From Pseudomonadota bacterium (lineage in GTDB: Bacteria; Pseudomonadota; Gammaproteobacteria; Burkholderiales; Burkholderiaceae_C): a stretch of 64,000 nt of DNA. Below are positions 18,462-27,017 of the stretch, piece by piece. The stretch lies in the NCBI GenBank assembly GCA_018241225.1, contig JAFEEG010000024.1, positions 1 to 64,000 on the forward strand, written 5' to 3'. Below the pieces are notes generated by a model, which saw only the letters and a list, made by a program, of their open reading frames with translations, searched no databases and had not been told where the DNA came from. The first letter of the stretch is position 1; every line of letters starts with the position of its first letter. Position numbers and translations under genes: made by a program.

Positions 18462-19304
18462 TCAGCCCTTGAGCCCGGTGTGGGCCAGGCCTTCGATGAA
18501 CTGCTTTTGCGCCACCACGAACACCAGCAGCACCGGCAGCGCCGTCATGGTGGCGGCGGCCAGCTGAATGTTCCACATGGGCCCGCCATAGGCGTCGGTG
18601 AACTGGGTGAGCGCCTGCGGAAGCGTGAACAGCTGGGGCGTGGACAGGAACACGATCGGCTCCAGGTACAGATTCCAGCTGTGCAAGAAGGTGAAGATGG
18701 CCACCGACGCCAGCGCCGGCCGCGCCAGCGGCAGCGCAATGGTGCGAAAGATCTTGAAGCGGCCCAGGCCGTCCACCCGCGCCGCCTCTTCCAGCTCGGC
18801 CGGCAGCGTGATGAAGAACTGCCGCATGATGAAGGTGGCAAAAACGCAGGGCGCGCCGAAGATGGGAATGAGCACCAGCGGCCAGTGCGTGTTGACCAGG
18901 CCCAGCGCGCGAAACATCTGGAACAGCGGAACGATCGTCACTTCCGACGGAATCAACAGGCCCGTGAGCACCACCACGAACAGCGCGTCCGCCCCCGCAA
19001 AGCGGATGCGCGCAAAGGCATAGCCCGCCATCGAGGAAACGCCCAGCGTGCCCAGGGTGACGACGGCCGCGATCCAGGCCGAGTTCCAGTACTGCCGGGC
19101 AAAGGGCTGCAGCGAGAACACCTGCTGGTAGCTGCTCCAGTCCGCATGGGCCGGCCATAGCTGGGGCGGAAAGACGAAGATCTCGCTGATGGGCTTGACC
19201 GAGGAGGTCACCATCCACCAGGTGGGAAAGACAAAGGGCACAAGCAAAAGGCAAAGCAGCCCATAGAGGGCAACCTGGGTGCGCGCGGGAAGCCGGCCGT
19301 GCAT
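18462..19304 (-). CDS. carbohydrate ABC transporter permease (MalG type)
   Basis: The 280-residue inner-membrane protein has six hydrophobic spans and the cytoplasmic EAA loop EEAARVDGLGRFKIFRTIAL that docks the ATPase. The pattern TSSVKPISEIF after the first span is typical of MalG/UgpE-class subunits. It forms a heterodimer with the upstream MalF-like permease. The start at 19304 lies five bases after the stop of the upstream gene. Sugar specificity cannot be derived from this subunit. Confidence 0.94.
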   Translation of the reverse strand: MHGRLPARTQVALYGLLCLLLVPFVFPTWWMVTSSVKPISEIFVFPPQLWPAHADWSSYQQVFSLQPFARQYWNSAWIAAVVTLGTLGVSSMAGYAFARIRFAGADALFVVVLTGLLIPSEVTIVPLFQMFRALGLVNTHWPLVLIPIFGAPCVFATFIMRQFFITLPAELEEAARVDGLGRFKIFRTIALPLARPALASVAIFTFLHSWNLYLEPIVFLSTPQLFTLPQALTQFTDAYGGPMWNIQLAAATMTALPVLLVFVVAQKQFIEGLAHTGLKG

Positions 19305-19309
19305 GCCGC

Positions 19310-20230
19310 TCACTGCTCCTGGAAGACAAAGCGCCGCCGCAGCCGCCACTGCGCCAGCGTGAGCAGCGCCACGATGGCAAACAGCACGATCGCCAGCGTC
19401 GAGCCGTAGCCGAAGCGGTGGAACTGGAAGGTCTGCTGGTACAGGTAGTACACCAGCACCGTCGTCGAGTTGCCGGGGCCGCCCTGGGTGAGTACCGCGA
19501 TCTGCGCGAACACCTGCAGCGCTCCCACCACCGTGATGATCGAGGTGAGCACGATGGTGGGGCTGATCAGCGGCAGCGTGATGCGGCGAAACTGCCGCCA
19601 GGCGCTGGCGCCGTCCAGCTGCGCGGCCTCGTACAACTCGCGCGGCACGCCCTGCAGCGCCGCCAGGAACAGCACCATGTTCAGCCCCACGTTCTTGAAC
19701 ACCTGCACCACGATCACCGAGGCCATGGCCGTGCCCGGCGAGCGCAGCCAGTTGGGCCCTTCGATGCCGGCCAGCTTCAGCAGGCCGTTGATGCCGCCGT
19801 TGTGCTGCAGCAGAAAGCCCCAGACGATGGTCCAGGCCACCAGCGACACCACCACCGGCGAGAAGAACAGTGTGCGAAAGGCGGTGATGCCTGCCAGCTT
19901 CTGGTTGAGCAGCACCGCCAGCAGCAGCGCCAGGCCCAGGTTGAACACCACCAGGCCCGTCGCGAACACACCCGAGGCAATCAGCACCGAGGGCAATGTC
20001 GTGTCGTCCAGCAAGGCCTGGTAGTTCTGCGCGCCGGTGAATTCGAAGGTGTTGGCCAGCACGTTCCACTCGTGCAGCGAATACCAGAACACCAGCGCCA
20101 GCGGCACCAGCACGAAGACCAGCACGCCCGCGAGTTGGGGTGCCACGAAAAGCCCGCCGGCCAGCGCCTCGCGCCGCGCCAGGGTCCAAAACGGCCGGGG
20201 CTGTTCTGTCGGCTTCTTGTGGCTGGGCAT
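19310..20230 (-). CDS. carbohydrate ABC transporter permease (MalF/UgpA type)
   Basis: This 306-residue inner-membrane subunit has six predicted spans. LFVAPQLAGVLVFVLVPLAL is the first span, and YEAAQLDGASAWRQFRRITL is the EAA loop that contacts the ATPase. A polar N-terminal extension of about 25 residues precedes the first span, as is usual for this class. It pairs with the MalG-like subunit encoded next. It follows the solute-binding protein gene with a 13-bp gap, confirming one operon. Confidence 0.94.
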   Translation of the reverse strand: MPSHKKPTEQPRPFWTLARREALAGGLFVAPQLAGVLVFVLVPLALVFWYSLHEWNVLANTFEFTGAQNYQALLDDTTLPSVLIASGVFATGLVVFNLGLALLLAVLLNQKLAGITAFRTLFFSPVVVSLVAWTIVWGFLLQHNGGINGLLKLAGIEGPNWLRSPGTAMASVIVVQVFKNVGLNMVLFLAALQGVPRELYEAAQLDGASAWRQFRRITLPLISPTIVLTSIITVVGALQVFAQIAVLTQGGPGNSTTVLVYYLYQQTFQFHRFGYGSTLAIVLFAIVALLTLAQWRLRRRFVFQEQ

Positions 20231-20243
20231 GCGGGCTTCGGCC

Positions 20244-21524
20244 TTACTTGGCGAGCAGCGGCCCGATCTGCGCGCAGATCGACTTCATGGCCGCCGGAAT
20301 GTCGGCCTGCGGCTGCCACACCGGGTCGAGCCCGGCGCGCACCATCTGCTGCAGGCGTGCGAAGTCGGTGTGGCCGGGCATGAGCTTGCCGGTGGAGATG
20401 CCGGTCACCACCACCTTGTCCAGTTGCACCGGGTTCAGGCGCGCATTGGTCTTGCCCAGCGTTTCGGCGTTGAGCAGCGACTTGCGCGCAGAGGGGAAGA
20501 ACTGCGCCAGCTTGGCCGAGTTCTCGGGGTTGGTCATGTAGGCCACGAACTTTGCCGCGACCTCGGCGTTCTTGCTCTGCTTGAGCACGCCCACGCCGGC
20601 CTGCCCGACGATGGCGTAGTCGCCCACCTGGCCGCGCGGCAGCGGCACCAGGTCCCACTCGAAGGGCTTGTCCTTGGGCAGCAACGAGGCGCGGCTGATC
20701 TGGGTGATGGTCATGGCCGCGTCGCCGGCGAAGAAGTCGACGTTCTGGCCGGGGCCGGGCATGGCCTTCTTGTTGAACACCGCGTCGTGCACGAAGCCCA
20801 GCGCATCGACCATGGGCTTGTCGGCGAAGGTGCAGCGCTTGCCGTCGGCGCTCCAGGGCGAGGCGCCCCAGCCGTAGTAGACCGAGGACAGGAACTGCCA
20901 GGCCTGGTAGTTGAAGTCGCGCACCACCAGCCCGCCCTTGCCGCTCTTGGCCGCCACGGCCTGCGCGGTGGCGATGGCGTTGGGCCAGGTCCACTGGTTG
21001 GCCGCGATCAGCTCGGAGGGCGTCTTGGCGCCGGACTGCCTGATCAGGTCGTTGTTGACGAACACGCCGAAGGGCGAGGTGGAGAAGGGATAGGCGTAGA
21101 GCGTGCCGTCCTTGGTCCAGCGTTCGGTGGCGCTGGCCGCCACCTCGTCCAGCGCGTAGCCGGGCGTGGCCGCCAAGGTCCTGGTCAGCGGCGAGAGCGC
21201 GCCCGAATTGACGAAGTCGTAGGCCGAGGTCTCGAAGATCCAGGCCATGTCGGGCGCATTGCCACCGGCGATCTGGGTGGTGAGGGCGGTGGTGTAGTTG
21301 TCGAAGGGCAGGGGCTCGAAGGCGACGCTCACGTTCGGCTGCTGGGCCTTGAAGCCATCGGCAATGCTGTTGAAGAGCTTCAGGTGCGCCTCGTTGGCGC
21401 TCCAGATGGTCATGCGCAGCTTGATGTCCTGCGCGGCGGCGTTGCCGGCAAAGGCCAGGCAAAGCACCAGGCAGCCCGCGGCGCGCAGCGCTTGGGGCAA
21501 GAGGCGGAATCGGCGAGGGCTCAT
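20244..21524 (-). CDS. extracellular solute-binding protein, family 1
   Basis: The 426-residue precursor has an Arg-rich signal peptide cleaved near AGNAAAQD (about residue 32) and a periplasmic-binding fold of the MalE/UgpB class. Typical parts are MTIWSANEAHLKLFNSI, the ligand-region segment APDMAWIFETSAYDF, and YAYPFSTSPFGVFVNNDLI, where the partner loop contacts ligand. It captures the substrate for the two permeases and the ATPase encoded downstream. It is 45 bp downstream of the FAD oxidoreductase gene. The ligand is probably a sugar, polyol or glycoside, but this is inference. Confidence 0.93.
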   Translation of the reverse strand: MSPRRFRLLPQALRAAGCLVLCLAFAGNAAAQDIKLRMTIWSANEAHLKLFNSIADGFKAQQPNVSVAFEPLPFDNYTTALTTQIAGGNAPDMAWIFETSAYDFVNSGALSPLTRTLAATPGYALDEVAASATERWTKDGTLYAYPFSTSPFGVFVNNDLIRQSGAKTPSELIAANQWTWPNAIATAQAVAAKSGKGGLVVRDFNYQAWQFLSSVYYGWGASPWSADGKRCTFADKPMVDALGFVHDAVFNKKAMPGPGQNVDFFAGDAAMTITQISRASLLPKDKPFEWDLVPLPRGQVGDYAIVGQAGVGVLKQSKNAEVAAKFVAYMTNPENSAKLAQFFPSARKSLLNAETLGKTNARLNPVQLDKVVVTGISTGKLMPGHTDFARLQQMVRAGLDPVWQPQADIPAAMKSICAQIGPLLAK

Positions 21525-21569
21525 GGTCGTCTCCTTCTTGGTCTGATGGGGTCGAACGCTCGGAACACT

Positions 21570-23180
21570 TCAGTACGCCTGCACCGCCGGCCAGTGCGTC
21601 TGCACGCCTTCGCGCACCAGCAGTGCCTGGAACTGCGACAGGTGCGCGTCGCTGGCTTGCACCTGGTGCGGCGTGCGGCCGGTGTTCAGGCAATGCGCGG
21701 CCAGCAGGCCCGCCACTTCGCCCACGTTCCACTCCACGGGGTGCAGGCGGTAGCAGCCGTTGGTGATGTGGGTGGTGGCCATGTTCTTGCCGCCGGCCAG
21801 CAGGTTGGTCATGCGGCGCGCAAGCAGCGCGCCCAGCGGGATCTGGAAGGGGCAGGAGGGCACGTCGATGTAGTTGTCGCCGCCGGTGGACGGATGCAGG
21901 TCGATGCGGTACATGCCAACGCCCACGCTGTCGCGGTAGTTCACCGCGCCCTGGTCGCCGCGCACTGCGTACGACATGTCCTGCTCCACCACGCGCGTGA
22001 CGCCCAGGATGCGGCGGCCCTCGCGGATGTAGGGCGCCATGGCCAGCCCGTGCGAGGTGCCGGTGATGTCGCCGCGCAGGCGCAGGCCGCGAAAGCCCTG
22101 GCCGCCGTCGGCGCGCGGCGCCTCGGTCTGCAGCCAGTAGAACATCGCGTACGACAGGTCGGCGGCCCCTTGGAGGTGGCGCGCCTTCTCTTCTTCCGGC
22201 ACGTCGAGGATGGAGCCTTCGAGGTAGTCGATCATCGGCCAGTTCACCAGGCAGATGTCCGATGCGTACGCGCCCGGCACGAAGTTGCGGCGCGCGGCAA
22301 TGCGCCGGAAGGTCCACAGGTTCATGTCGCCGCCGCCCTTGCGCTGGTCGGCGTCCACCAGCAGCGGGTCGTCGTCGGGGTTGGGGGAGAAGGCGCGCTC
22401 CACGATCTCCAGCGTGCGCGGGTGCGGCGCCTTGAAGCTCAGCAGCGGCGCGCCCCAGAACCCGGGCTGGTAGCCGCGCCAGAAGTCGTAGTTGCGCGGT
22501 TTGTCGATGGTCTGGTCGCCATCCACATGGTCCACCGCGAAGCAGATCGACAGGGCCTGCACGTTGTGCGGCTGCGCTTGCGCTGGTGCGCTGGGTTCGC
22601 CGGTGTCGGCCTGGCTCTCGAAACCGATGACGTATTCGGTGCCGGTCAGCGGCAGCAGCTCGCCGGTTTCGGTGGCGTCGATGACGTAGGCGGCCTGCAC
22701 CGTGAATTGCTCGCCGTTGTCGCGATGGCGCAGCGTGACGGCGCGCACGCGGTCGCCGTCCGTCTCGGCGGCCACCGGCCTGCAGGGCTGCAGCACGGTC
22801 AGGCGCCCGCCGCCGATGTGCGGAAGCAGCATGGCCTGCAGCACGGCCAGGGCCACGCGCGGCTCGGCGCACAGGCGGCTGACCCAGCCGGCGCCCGGAT
22901 TCAGGTCGCCCCAGGCGCGAGCCCCTTCGGTGAGCGGGTAGTGGTCGCGATAGAACTGACGAATGCCGTTGCGCAGCGCCCGGTAGCGACGCGTGACGCC
23001 GAACTGCTCGACCCAGGTGTGCTCGTCCGGCGGTACGGCCTGCGAGGTGAGCTGGCCGCCGATCCAGTCGTATTCCTCGCTCATCACCACCGAGCGGCCG
23101 GCCGACAAGGCGCCCAGCGCAGCCGCCACGCCGCCCAAGCCACCGCCTACCACGAGGATGTCTGTCTTCAGTTCTTTCAT
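21570..23180 (-). CDS. FAD-dependent oxidoreductase (FAD_oxidored type)
   Basis: The 536-residue enzyme begins with the Rossmann motif ILVVGGGLGGVAAALGA (residues about 7-23) and has the GGQLTSQAVPPDE segment and the redox-domain YVIDATETGELL typical of the PF12831-like flavoprotein group. A C-terminal VGMYRIDLHPSTGGDNYID and LLAGGKNMATTHITNG fit FAD-binding oxidoreductases in sugar operons. The start has GAGAGAAC upstream. It is the only obvious catabolic enzyme in the operon, between the LacI gene and the transporter. It probably oxidises the imported compound. The substrate is unknown. Confidence 0.9.
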   Translation of the reverse strand: MKELKTDILVVGGGLGGVAAALGALSAGRSVVMSEEYDWIGGQLTSQAVPPDEHTWVEQFGVTRRYRALRNGIRQFYRDHYPLTEGARAWGDLNPGAGWVSRLCAEPRVALAVLQAMLLPHIGGGRLTVLQPCRPVAAETDGDRVRAVTLRHRDNGEQFTVQAAYVIDATETGELLPLTGTEYVIGFESQADTGEPSAPAQAQPHNVQALSICFAVDHVDGDQTIDKPRNYDFWRGYQPGFWGAPLLSFKAPHPRTLEIVERAFSPNPDDDPLLVDADQRKGGGDMNLWTFRRIAARRNFVPGAYASDICLVNWPMIDYLEGSILDVPEEEKARHLQGAADLSYAMFYWLQTEAPRADGGQGFRGLRLRGDITGTSHGLAMAPYIREGRRILGVTRVVEQDMSYAVRGDQGAVNYRDSVGVGMYRIDLHPSTGGDNYIDVPSCPFQIPLGALLARRMTNLLAGGKNMATTHITNGCYRLHPVEWNVGEVAGLLAAHCLNTGRTPHQVQASDAHLSQFQALLVREGVQTHWPAVQAY

Positions 23181-23202
23181 GGGTTCTCTCGGCCTCTGTG
23201 AT

Positions 23203-24246
23203 TCAGTCAGCGCTTGCGGGCGCCGGGCCCAGCGTTTCGCCTCGGATGGCCTCGCAGGGCAGCAGCACCTGCCGCACGGCTTCGCCGGCACCGTGCTCGA
23301 TGCGGTGCACCAGGTTGGCCGTGGCCTGGCGCCCCATCTCCTCGCGCGGAATGACGAAGGAGGCAAAGCGGGTGGAATGGGCGTCGACGCGCACGTGCGA
23401 GCCCAGCGCAATCAGCGACAGGTCGGCCGGCAGCGAAAGACCGCGGGCACGGGCAGCGGCTTCCAGGGCGAGCGCGTCCACCAGTTCGACGCAGAAGATG
23501 GCGGTGGCGCCGCGCGCCAGCAGGGTCTCGAGCAACTGCGCCGCGGGCGTGCTCATGCTCGCTTCGGCCATCACCAACTGCAGATCGTCGCCCAGCGCGG
23601 ATTGGAAGCCTGTCCAGCGGTCGGCCGTGGATTCGGCCGGACCGGTGGCGCCCAGGTAGGCCAGTCGCCGGTGGCCCAGCGCACGCGCCTGCTCCACCAG
23701 GGCGGCCGTGGCGGTGGCGTAGTCGGCCCCGACGTAGGGAACCGGGCCGCCCGCGTCGTTGCGCCGGCCGATGGCCACGAAGGGGAAGTTGCCGGCCATG
23801 AGGCGCGCCAGTTCCTCGTGGTCGAAGTTCTTGCCCAGCACGATGCAGCCGTCGGCAAGGCGCAGGCGGTTGTCTCCCGAAAAGATCTTTCTCTCGCCGG
23901 GAGCGCCGGCACCGGTGAGCAGCAGCAGGTCGTAGTGGCGCGCTTGCGCTTCTTCCTCGATGCCGAACAGGAAGGGCAGGAAGAAGTCGGCATGCGCGCT
24001 GGGAAAGGCCGGCTCGTAGGTGAACACGCCCAGGATGCGGTTGGAGCCCATCGCCATGCGCCGGGCGATGGGGTCGGGCACGTAGCCGGTTTCGCGGATG
24101 ATTTTCTGCACCCGCTCGCGGGTTTCCAGCGGAATGCGCGCCTGGGCGGCGGCGTTGCCGTTGAGCACCAGCGATACCGTGGCCTGGCTCACGCCGGCCA
24201 GTCGGGCAATGTGCTGCTGCGTGAGCCGGGGCGTGCTGCTGGCCAT
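23203..24246 (-). CDS. LacI family transcriptional regulator
   Basis: The 347-residue repressor has an N-terminal helix-turn-helix (LTQQHIARLAGVSQATVSLVLNG), the hinge region ending RRMAMGSN, and a periplasmic-binding-like effector domain (about 70-335). It is the first gene of the minus-strand operon lacI-FAD oxidoreductase-SBP-two permeases-ATPase. Two CG-centred palindromes lie 29-65 bp upstream, consistent with autoregulation of the whole operon. The effector is likely the transported sugar or a derivative. Confidence 0.93.
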   Translation of the reverse strand: MASSTPRLTQQHIARLAGVSQATVSLVLNGNAAAQARIPLETRERVQKIIRETGYVPDPIARRMAMGSNRILGVFTYEPAFPSAHADFFLPFLFGIEEEAQARHYDLLLLTGAGAPGERKIFSGDNRLRLADGCIVLGKNFDHEELARLMAGNFPFVAIGRRNDAGGPVPYVGADYATATAALVEQARALGHRRLAYLGATGPAESTADRWTGFQSALGDDLQLVMAEASMSTPAAQLLETLLARGATAIFCVELVDALALEAAARARGLSLPADLSLIALGSHVRVDAHSTRFASFVIPREEMGRQATANLVHRIEHGAGEAVRQVLLPCEAIRGETLGPAPASAD

Positions 24247-24274
24247 GTCGCTATCAAATGCTGCAAATCGAGCT

Positions 24275-24290
24275 GCTTATGCGTATAAGC
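24275..24290. promoter_or_regulatory. LacI-type operator, site 1
   Basis: GCTTATGCGTATAAGC has one mismatched pair and the central CG typical of LacI-family operators. It lies 29 bp upstream of the lacI start and 21 bp, centre to centre, from site 2. Confidence 0.66.
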
Positions 24291-24295
24291 GAAAT

Positions 24296-24311
24296 GCTAA
24301 TACGTATGAGC
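24296..24311. promoter_or_regulatory. LacI-type operator, site 2
   Basis: GCTAATACGTATGAGC shares the CG centre and GCT...AGC ends of site 1, with one mismatched pair. The 21-bp spacing is two helical turns and permits side-by-side binding. Confidence 0.64.
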
Positions 24312-24378
24312 AATCTCGCAAATGCAGAATCCGCTGGGACTTTCCCCAGTTTGGGAAATCAGTCGCGTGCCGGTGGTT

Positions 24379-25359
24379 TCAGTCCAGATCTTCCAGATCC
24401 GGATCCTTACCCTCGCCGATGGTCTGGCGCGTGATGGCCGCCTGCTCCTGCAGCCAGTCGGAGAAGGCCTGCACCTCGGGGCGCAAGGTGCTGCGCGGCC
24501 CGGCGAGCAGCCAGTACGACATGGGCGAATCCATGCGCTGCTGGGGCAGCACCTCCACCAGGTCGCCGTTGGCCAGGCTGTCCGACACCAGCGAACTGCG
24601 GGCCAGCACCACGCCTTGGCCGGTGAGGGCGGCCTGCACCATCTGGTAGGCGTAATTGAAATAGAGCCAGCGCTTGGGTTGCAGCCGGGCCAGGCCATGC
24701 AGTTCGAACCAGCGGCGCCAGGTGAGCCATTCGAGGTGGGTGCGATGCGCATCGCCCGCCTCGATGAGCGTGAAGTTGGCAATGTCGGCGGGCTTGGTGA
24801 TGGAAGGGCTGCTCTTGAGCAGCCAGGGGCTGGCCACCGGCGTGAGCGTTTCGCCGAACAGGCGCACCGCGCCGGCCGGCATGTTGGCCGCCGGGGCGTA
24901 GCGCAGGGCGAGGTCCACGTCCGCCACGTCCAGGTCCACCGCCATGTCGCTGGCGTCGATGCGGATGTCGATATCGGGGTTGTCGCGCTGGAAGGCCTCC
25001 AGCCGCGGAATGAGCCACATCGAGGCGAAGGACGCAAAGGTGGTGACAGCCACGCTCTTGCGGCCGGCGCTCTGGCGAATCTGCCGCACGGCGCCATCGA
25101 TGCGCGGCAGCGATTGCTGCACCGCCAGCAACAGCTGCGAGCCGGCACTGGTGAGCTCCACCGCCCGCGTGTGCCGCAGGAACAGCGCCACCCCCACTTC
25201 TTCTTCCAGCGACTGGATCTGCCGGCTCACGGCTGACTGGGTCAGCGCCATTTCTTCCGAGGCGGCGCGAAAGTTCAGGTGCCGCGCCACCGCCTCGAAG
25301 GCCCGCAGGTGGCCGGCGGAGATGGGGCGCGAACGCAGGTGGGTCTGGGAGTGCTGCAC
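24379..25359 (-). CDS. LysR family transcriptional regulator (GcvA-like)
   Basis: The 326-residue protein has an N-terminal winged helix-turn-helix (residues about 16-75, RHLNFRAASEEMALTQSAVS) and an effector domain. The motif SVAVTTFASFASMWLIPRLE is typical of GcvA-type regulators. It is divergent from a DUF2917 gene; this LysR-DUF2917 pairing is common in Comamonadaceae. An inverted repeat lies in the intergenic region. The target and ligand are unknown, but the divergent DUF2917 gene is the likely one. Confidence 0.92.
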   Translation of the reverse strand: MQHSQTHLRSRPISAGHLRAFEAVARHLNFRAASEEMALTQSAVSRQIQSLEEEVGVALFLRHTRAVELTSAGSQLLLAVQQSLPRIDGAVRQIRQSAGRKSVAVTTFASFASMWLIPRLEAFQRDNPDIDIRIDASDMAVDLDVADVDLALRYAPAANMPAGAVRLFGETLTPVASPWLLKSSPSITKPADIANFTLIEAGDAHRTHLEWLTWRRWFELHGLARLQPKRWLYFNYAYQMVQAALTGQGVVLARSSLVSDSLANGDLVEVLPQQRMDSPMSYWLLAGPRSTLRPEVQAFSDWLQEQAAITRQTIGEGKDPDLEDLD

Positions 25360-25414
25360 GGCTTGTTGAATTTGGGCGGGATTTGCGATTGATGCGAAAA
25401 GCGAATCAGTAGGC

Positions 25415-25476
25415 TAGCGCGTTTTCATTGGACCGAAAAGCGGGCAGGCGAGATCATTCATTCCCGAAACGCGCTA
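25415..25476. promoter_or_regulatory. 10-bp inverted repeat between lysR and DUF2917 genes
   Basis: TAGCGCGTTT (25415-25424) and AAACGCGCTA (25467-25476) are perfect complements separated by 42 bp. This could reflect two LysR half-site clusters about five helical turns apart in the 155-bp divergent region, or it may be chance. Confidence 0.3.
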
Positions 25477-25514
25477 TCTGCCCCTTTTGCAGCAGTGGCG
25501 ACCAGGAGCCCAAC

Positions 25515-25820
25515 ATGACCGCCACTGTCCTTTCGTCGTCGATTTCCAGCCTGCGCCGGCCCGCATCGGTGCCGCCGGCCGTGCGCCGTGGTGCCTGGCA
25601 ACTCGCAGCCGGGCAAGCCATGTCGCTGCGCGCCCAATCCGCCAGCGTGCTCAAGGTCCGCCAGGGCCGCGTGTGGGTCACCCGTGACGCCACCGCCCGC
25701 TCGGCCAGCGAAGACCTGGTGCTTGGCCCCGGCGAGAGCCTGAGCCTGGCCAAGGGCGAGCGTCTGGTGATGGAGCCGTGGGACGGCTTCGGCGCCACCT
25801 ACACCTGGGACGCGGCCTGA
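25515..25820 (+). CDS. DUF2917 domain-containing protein
   Basis: This 101-residue protein belongs to the small DUF2917 family. The core is about 40-95: LAAGQAMSLRAQSASVLKVR, GRVWVTRDA and LGPGESLSLAKGERLVMEPW, resembling a single cupin-like beta roll. The N terminus (1-35) is variable and polar. AGGAG precedes the ATG at 25515. It is divergent from a LysR gene and monocistronic, with a strong rho-independent terminator 50 bp downstream. The function is unknown. Confidence 0.82.
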   Translation: MTATVLSSSISSLRRPASVPPAVRRGAWQLAAGQAMSLRAQSASVLKVRQGRVWVTRDATARSASEDLVLGPGESLSLAKGERLVMEPWDGFGATYTWDAA

Positions 25821-25869
25821 GGCCCGATCCCCCAACCTGCCGCCGGTGCAATGCCGGCGGTGCGAATCT

Positions 25870-25894
25870 GCGGCGCCCGAGGGCGCCGCTTTTT
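25870..25894 (+). terminator. rho-independent terminator after the DUF2917 gene
   Basis: GCGGCGCCC and GGGCGCCGC form a GC-only stem, with a tight CGAG loop if the last pair opens, followed by TTTTT (25890-25894). A weaker dyad CCGCCGG...CCGGCGG lies just upstream. It ends the DUF2917 transcript. Confidence 0.82.
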
Positions 25895-25983
25895 CTTGGG
25901 CGCCCGCTGGCGCACCTTCCCCTGCCCAATATGAATTCCGGCCTCTGCCGTTTGGCTGGTGCAGCCATGGCCTCGCTTCGCGT

Positions 25984-26026
25984 ATTCTTTTGTTTTAATT
26001 TGTGTACTATTCTGTAACGTTGTTTC
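25984..26026 (+). promoter_or_regulatory. AT-rich promoter region before glycosyltransferase operon
   Basis: This stretch is mostly A/T (ATTCTTTTGTTTTAATTTG..., ACTATTCTG) in an otherwise GC-rich region, 60-100 bp before the first glycosyltransferase start. It probably holds a sigma-70 promoter; individual -35 and -10 hexamers are ambiguous (TATTCT is a candidate -10). The 264-bp gap holds nothing else except the terminator upstream. Confidence 0.35.
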
Positions 26027-26084
26027 TGAGGCAGGTCTCGCTAGGGCTCCTCGGTGCTCTTCGGCCTGGAGGAATGCTTTTCAA

Positions 26085-27017
26085 ATGACCAGCGCAGGTG
26101 TTTCCGGGCCGACGACCGAGCCGCCCCTGTTGGAGGCGTTGACGGCGTCGTACAACTCGGCGGCCACGCTGCCCGAAACCATCACGTCCGCCTGGGAGAC
26201 CAATCGCATCCCGGTGCTGCTCGTGGACGACGGCTCCACCGACCAATCCGCCGACGACGCGCAGCGCCGCGAGGGTGTGCGTGTCGTGCGTCAGCGCAAT
26301 GCCGGCCCATCCGTTGCGCGCAACCGCGCCATCCTGGAAAGCCGGGCGCGCTTCGTGCTCTTTCTCGACAGCGACGACATGCTCGATGCCGGCTACCGGC
26401 TGGCATTCGAGGCTGCCTTGGCACAAGACCCGGATGCCGACGTGTTCGTCTGCGGCATGCAGGTCGTGGGCGGCGACGGGCAGCCCATCGCCCGCCACGC
26501 GGCGGCAAGCCTGCAGCCCACGCCGTTCCTGAGCCTGCTGGGAGGCGAGGCGGTGCCCACCAACGGCATCATCGTGCGCCGCGAGGTGCTGGCGCGCTGC
26601 GGTCTGTTCCGCCCGGGCCTTCACTACGCCGAGGACCTGGACCTGTGGCTGCGCATTGCGGCTGTGACCGACAAGTGGGTCCGCATGGACCACGACCTGG
26701 CTGTCTACCGCTTGCGCGGCGGATCGCTGAGCAAGAACGGCACGGCCATGTGGCGCGGCATCCGGCAGGTGGTGTCGGCCGCGTCGCGGCTGCCCGTGGG
26801 CTCGCCGGGCGAGCGGCGCGCGGCGGCGAACCGGGCCCTGGTCAACGGGGCCGGGTACGTGTGGGCGAACGCGCTGTGGCCGGCGCTGCGGCTCAAGGCG
26901 CGCTCGTCCATGGGCGATGCGCTGCGGGAGGCCGCCAGGCTGCCGCTGCGGTTCTGGCCCATGATGTTCCGTGACGGCCTGCAGGGGCTGAGCCGTCGGC
27001 GGCAAGGGGCGCTTTGA
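26085..27017 (+). CDS. glycosyltransferase family 2 protein
   Basis: This 310-residue GT-A-fold enzyme transfers a sugar from a nucleotide sugar. It shows VLLVDDGSTDQSADDA, NAGPSVARNRAI and the metal-binding FLDSDDMLDAGY, then YAEDLDLWLRIA in the acceptor region. The N-terminal 20 residues are not conserved. The start ATG at 26085 is preceded by GGAGG at a rather long spacing (12 bases). Its stop overlaps the start of the next glycosyltransferase (TGATG). The two are homologous and may have arisen by tandem duplication. The role is probably in surface glycan synthesis. Confidence 0.88.
   Translation: MTSAGVSGPTTEPPLLEALTASYNSAATLPETITSAWETNRIPVLLVDDGSTDQSADDAQRREGVRVVRQRNAGPSVARNRAILESRARFVLFLDSDDMLDAGYRLAFEAALAQDPDADVFVCGMQVVGGDGQPIARHAAASLQPTPFLSLLGGEAVPTNGIIVRREVLARCGLFRPGLHYAEDLDLWLRIAAVTDKWVRMDHDLAVYRLRGGSLSKNGTAMWRGIRQVVSAASRLPVGSPGERRAAANRALVNGAGYVWANALWPALRLKARSSMGDALREAARLPLRFWPMMFRDGLQGLSRRRQGAL

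Noticed and set aside
20037..23201. An open frame of over 1000 codons on the plus strand across the ABC operon
   Set aside because: It is antisense to clear permease, binding-protein and flavoprotein genes and has no recognisable domains.
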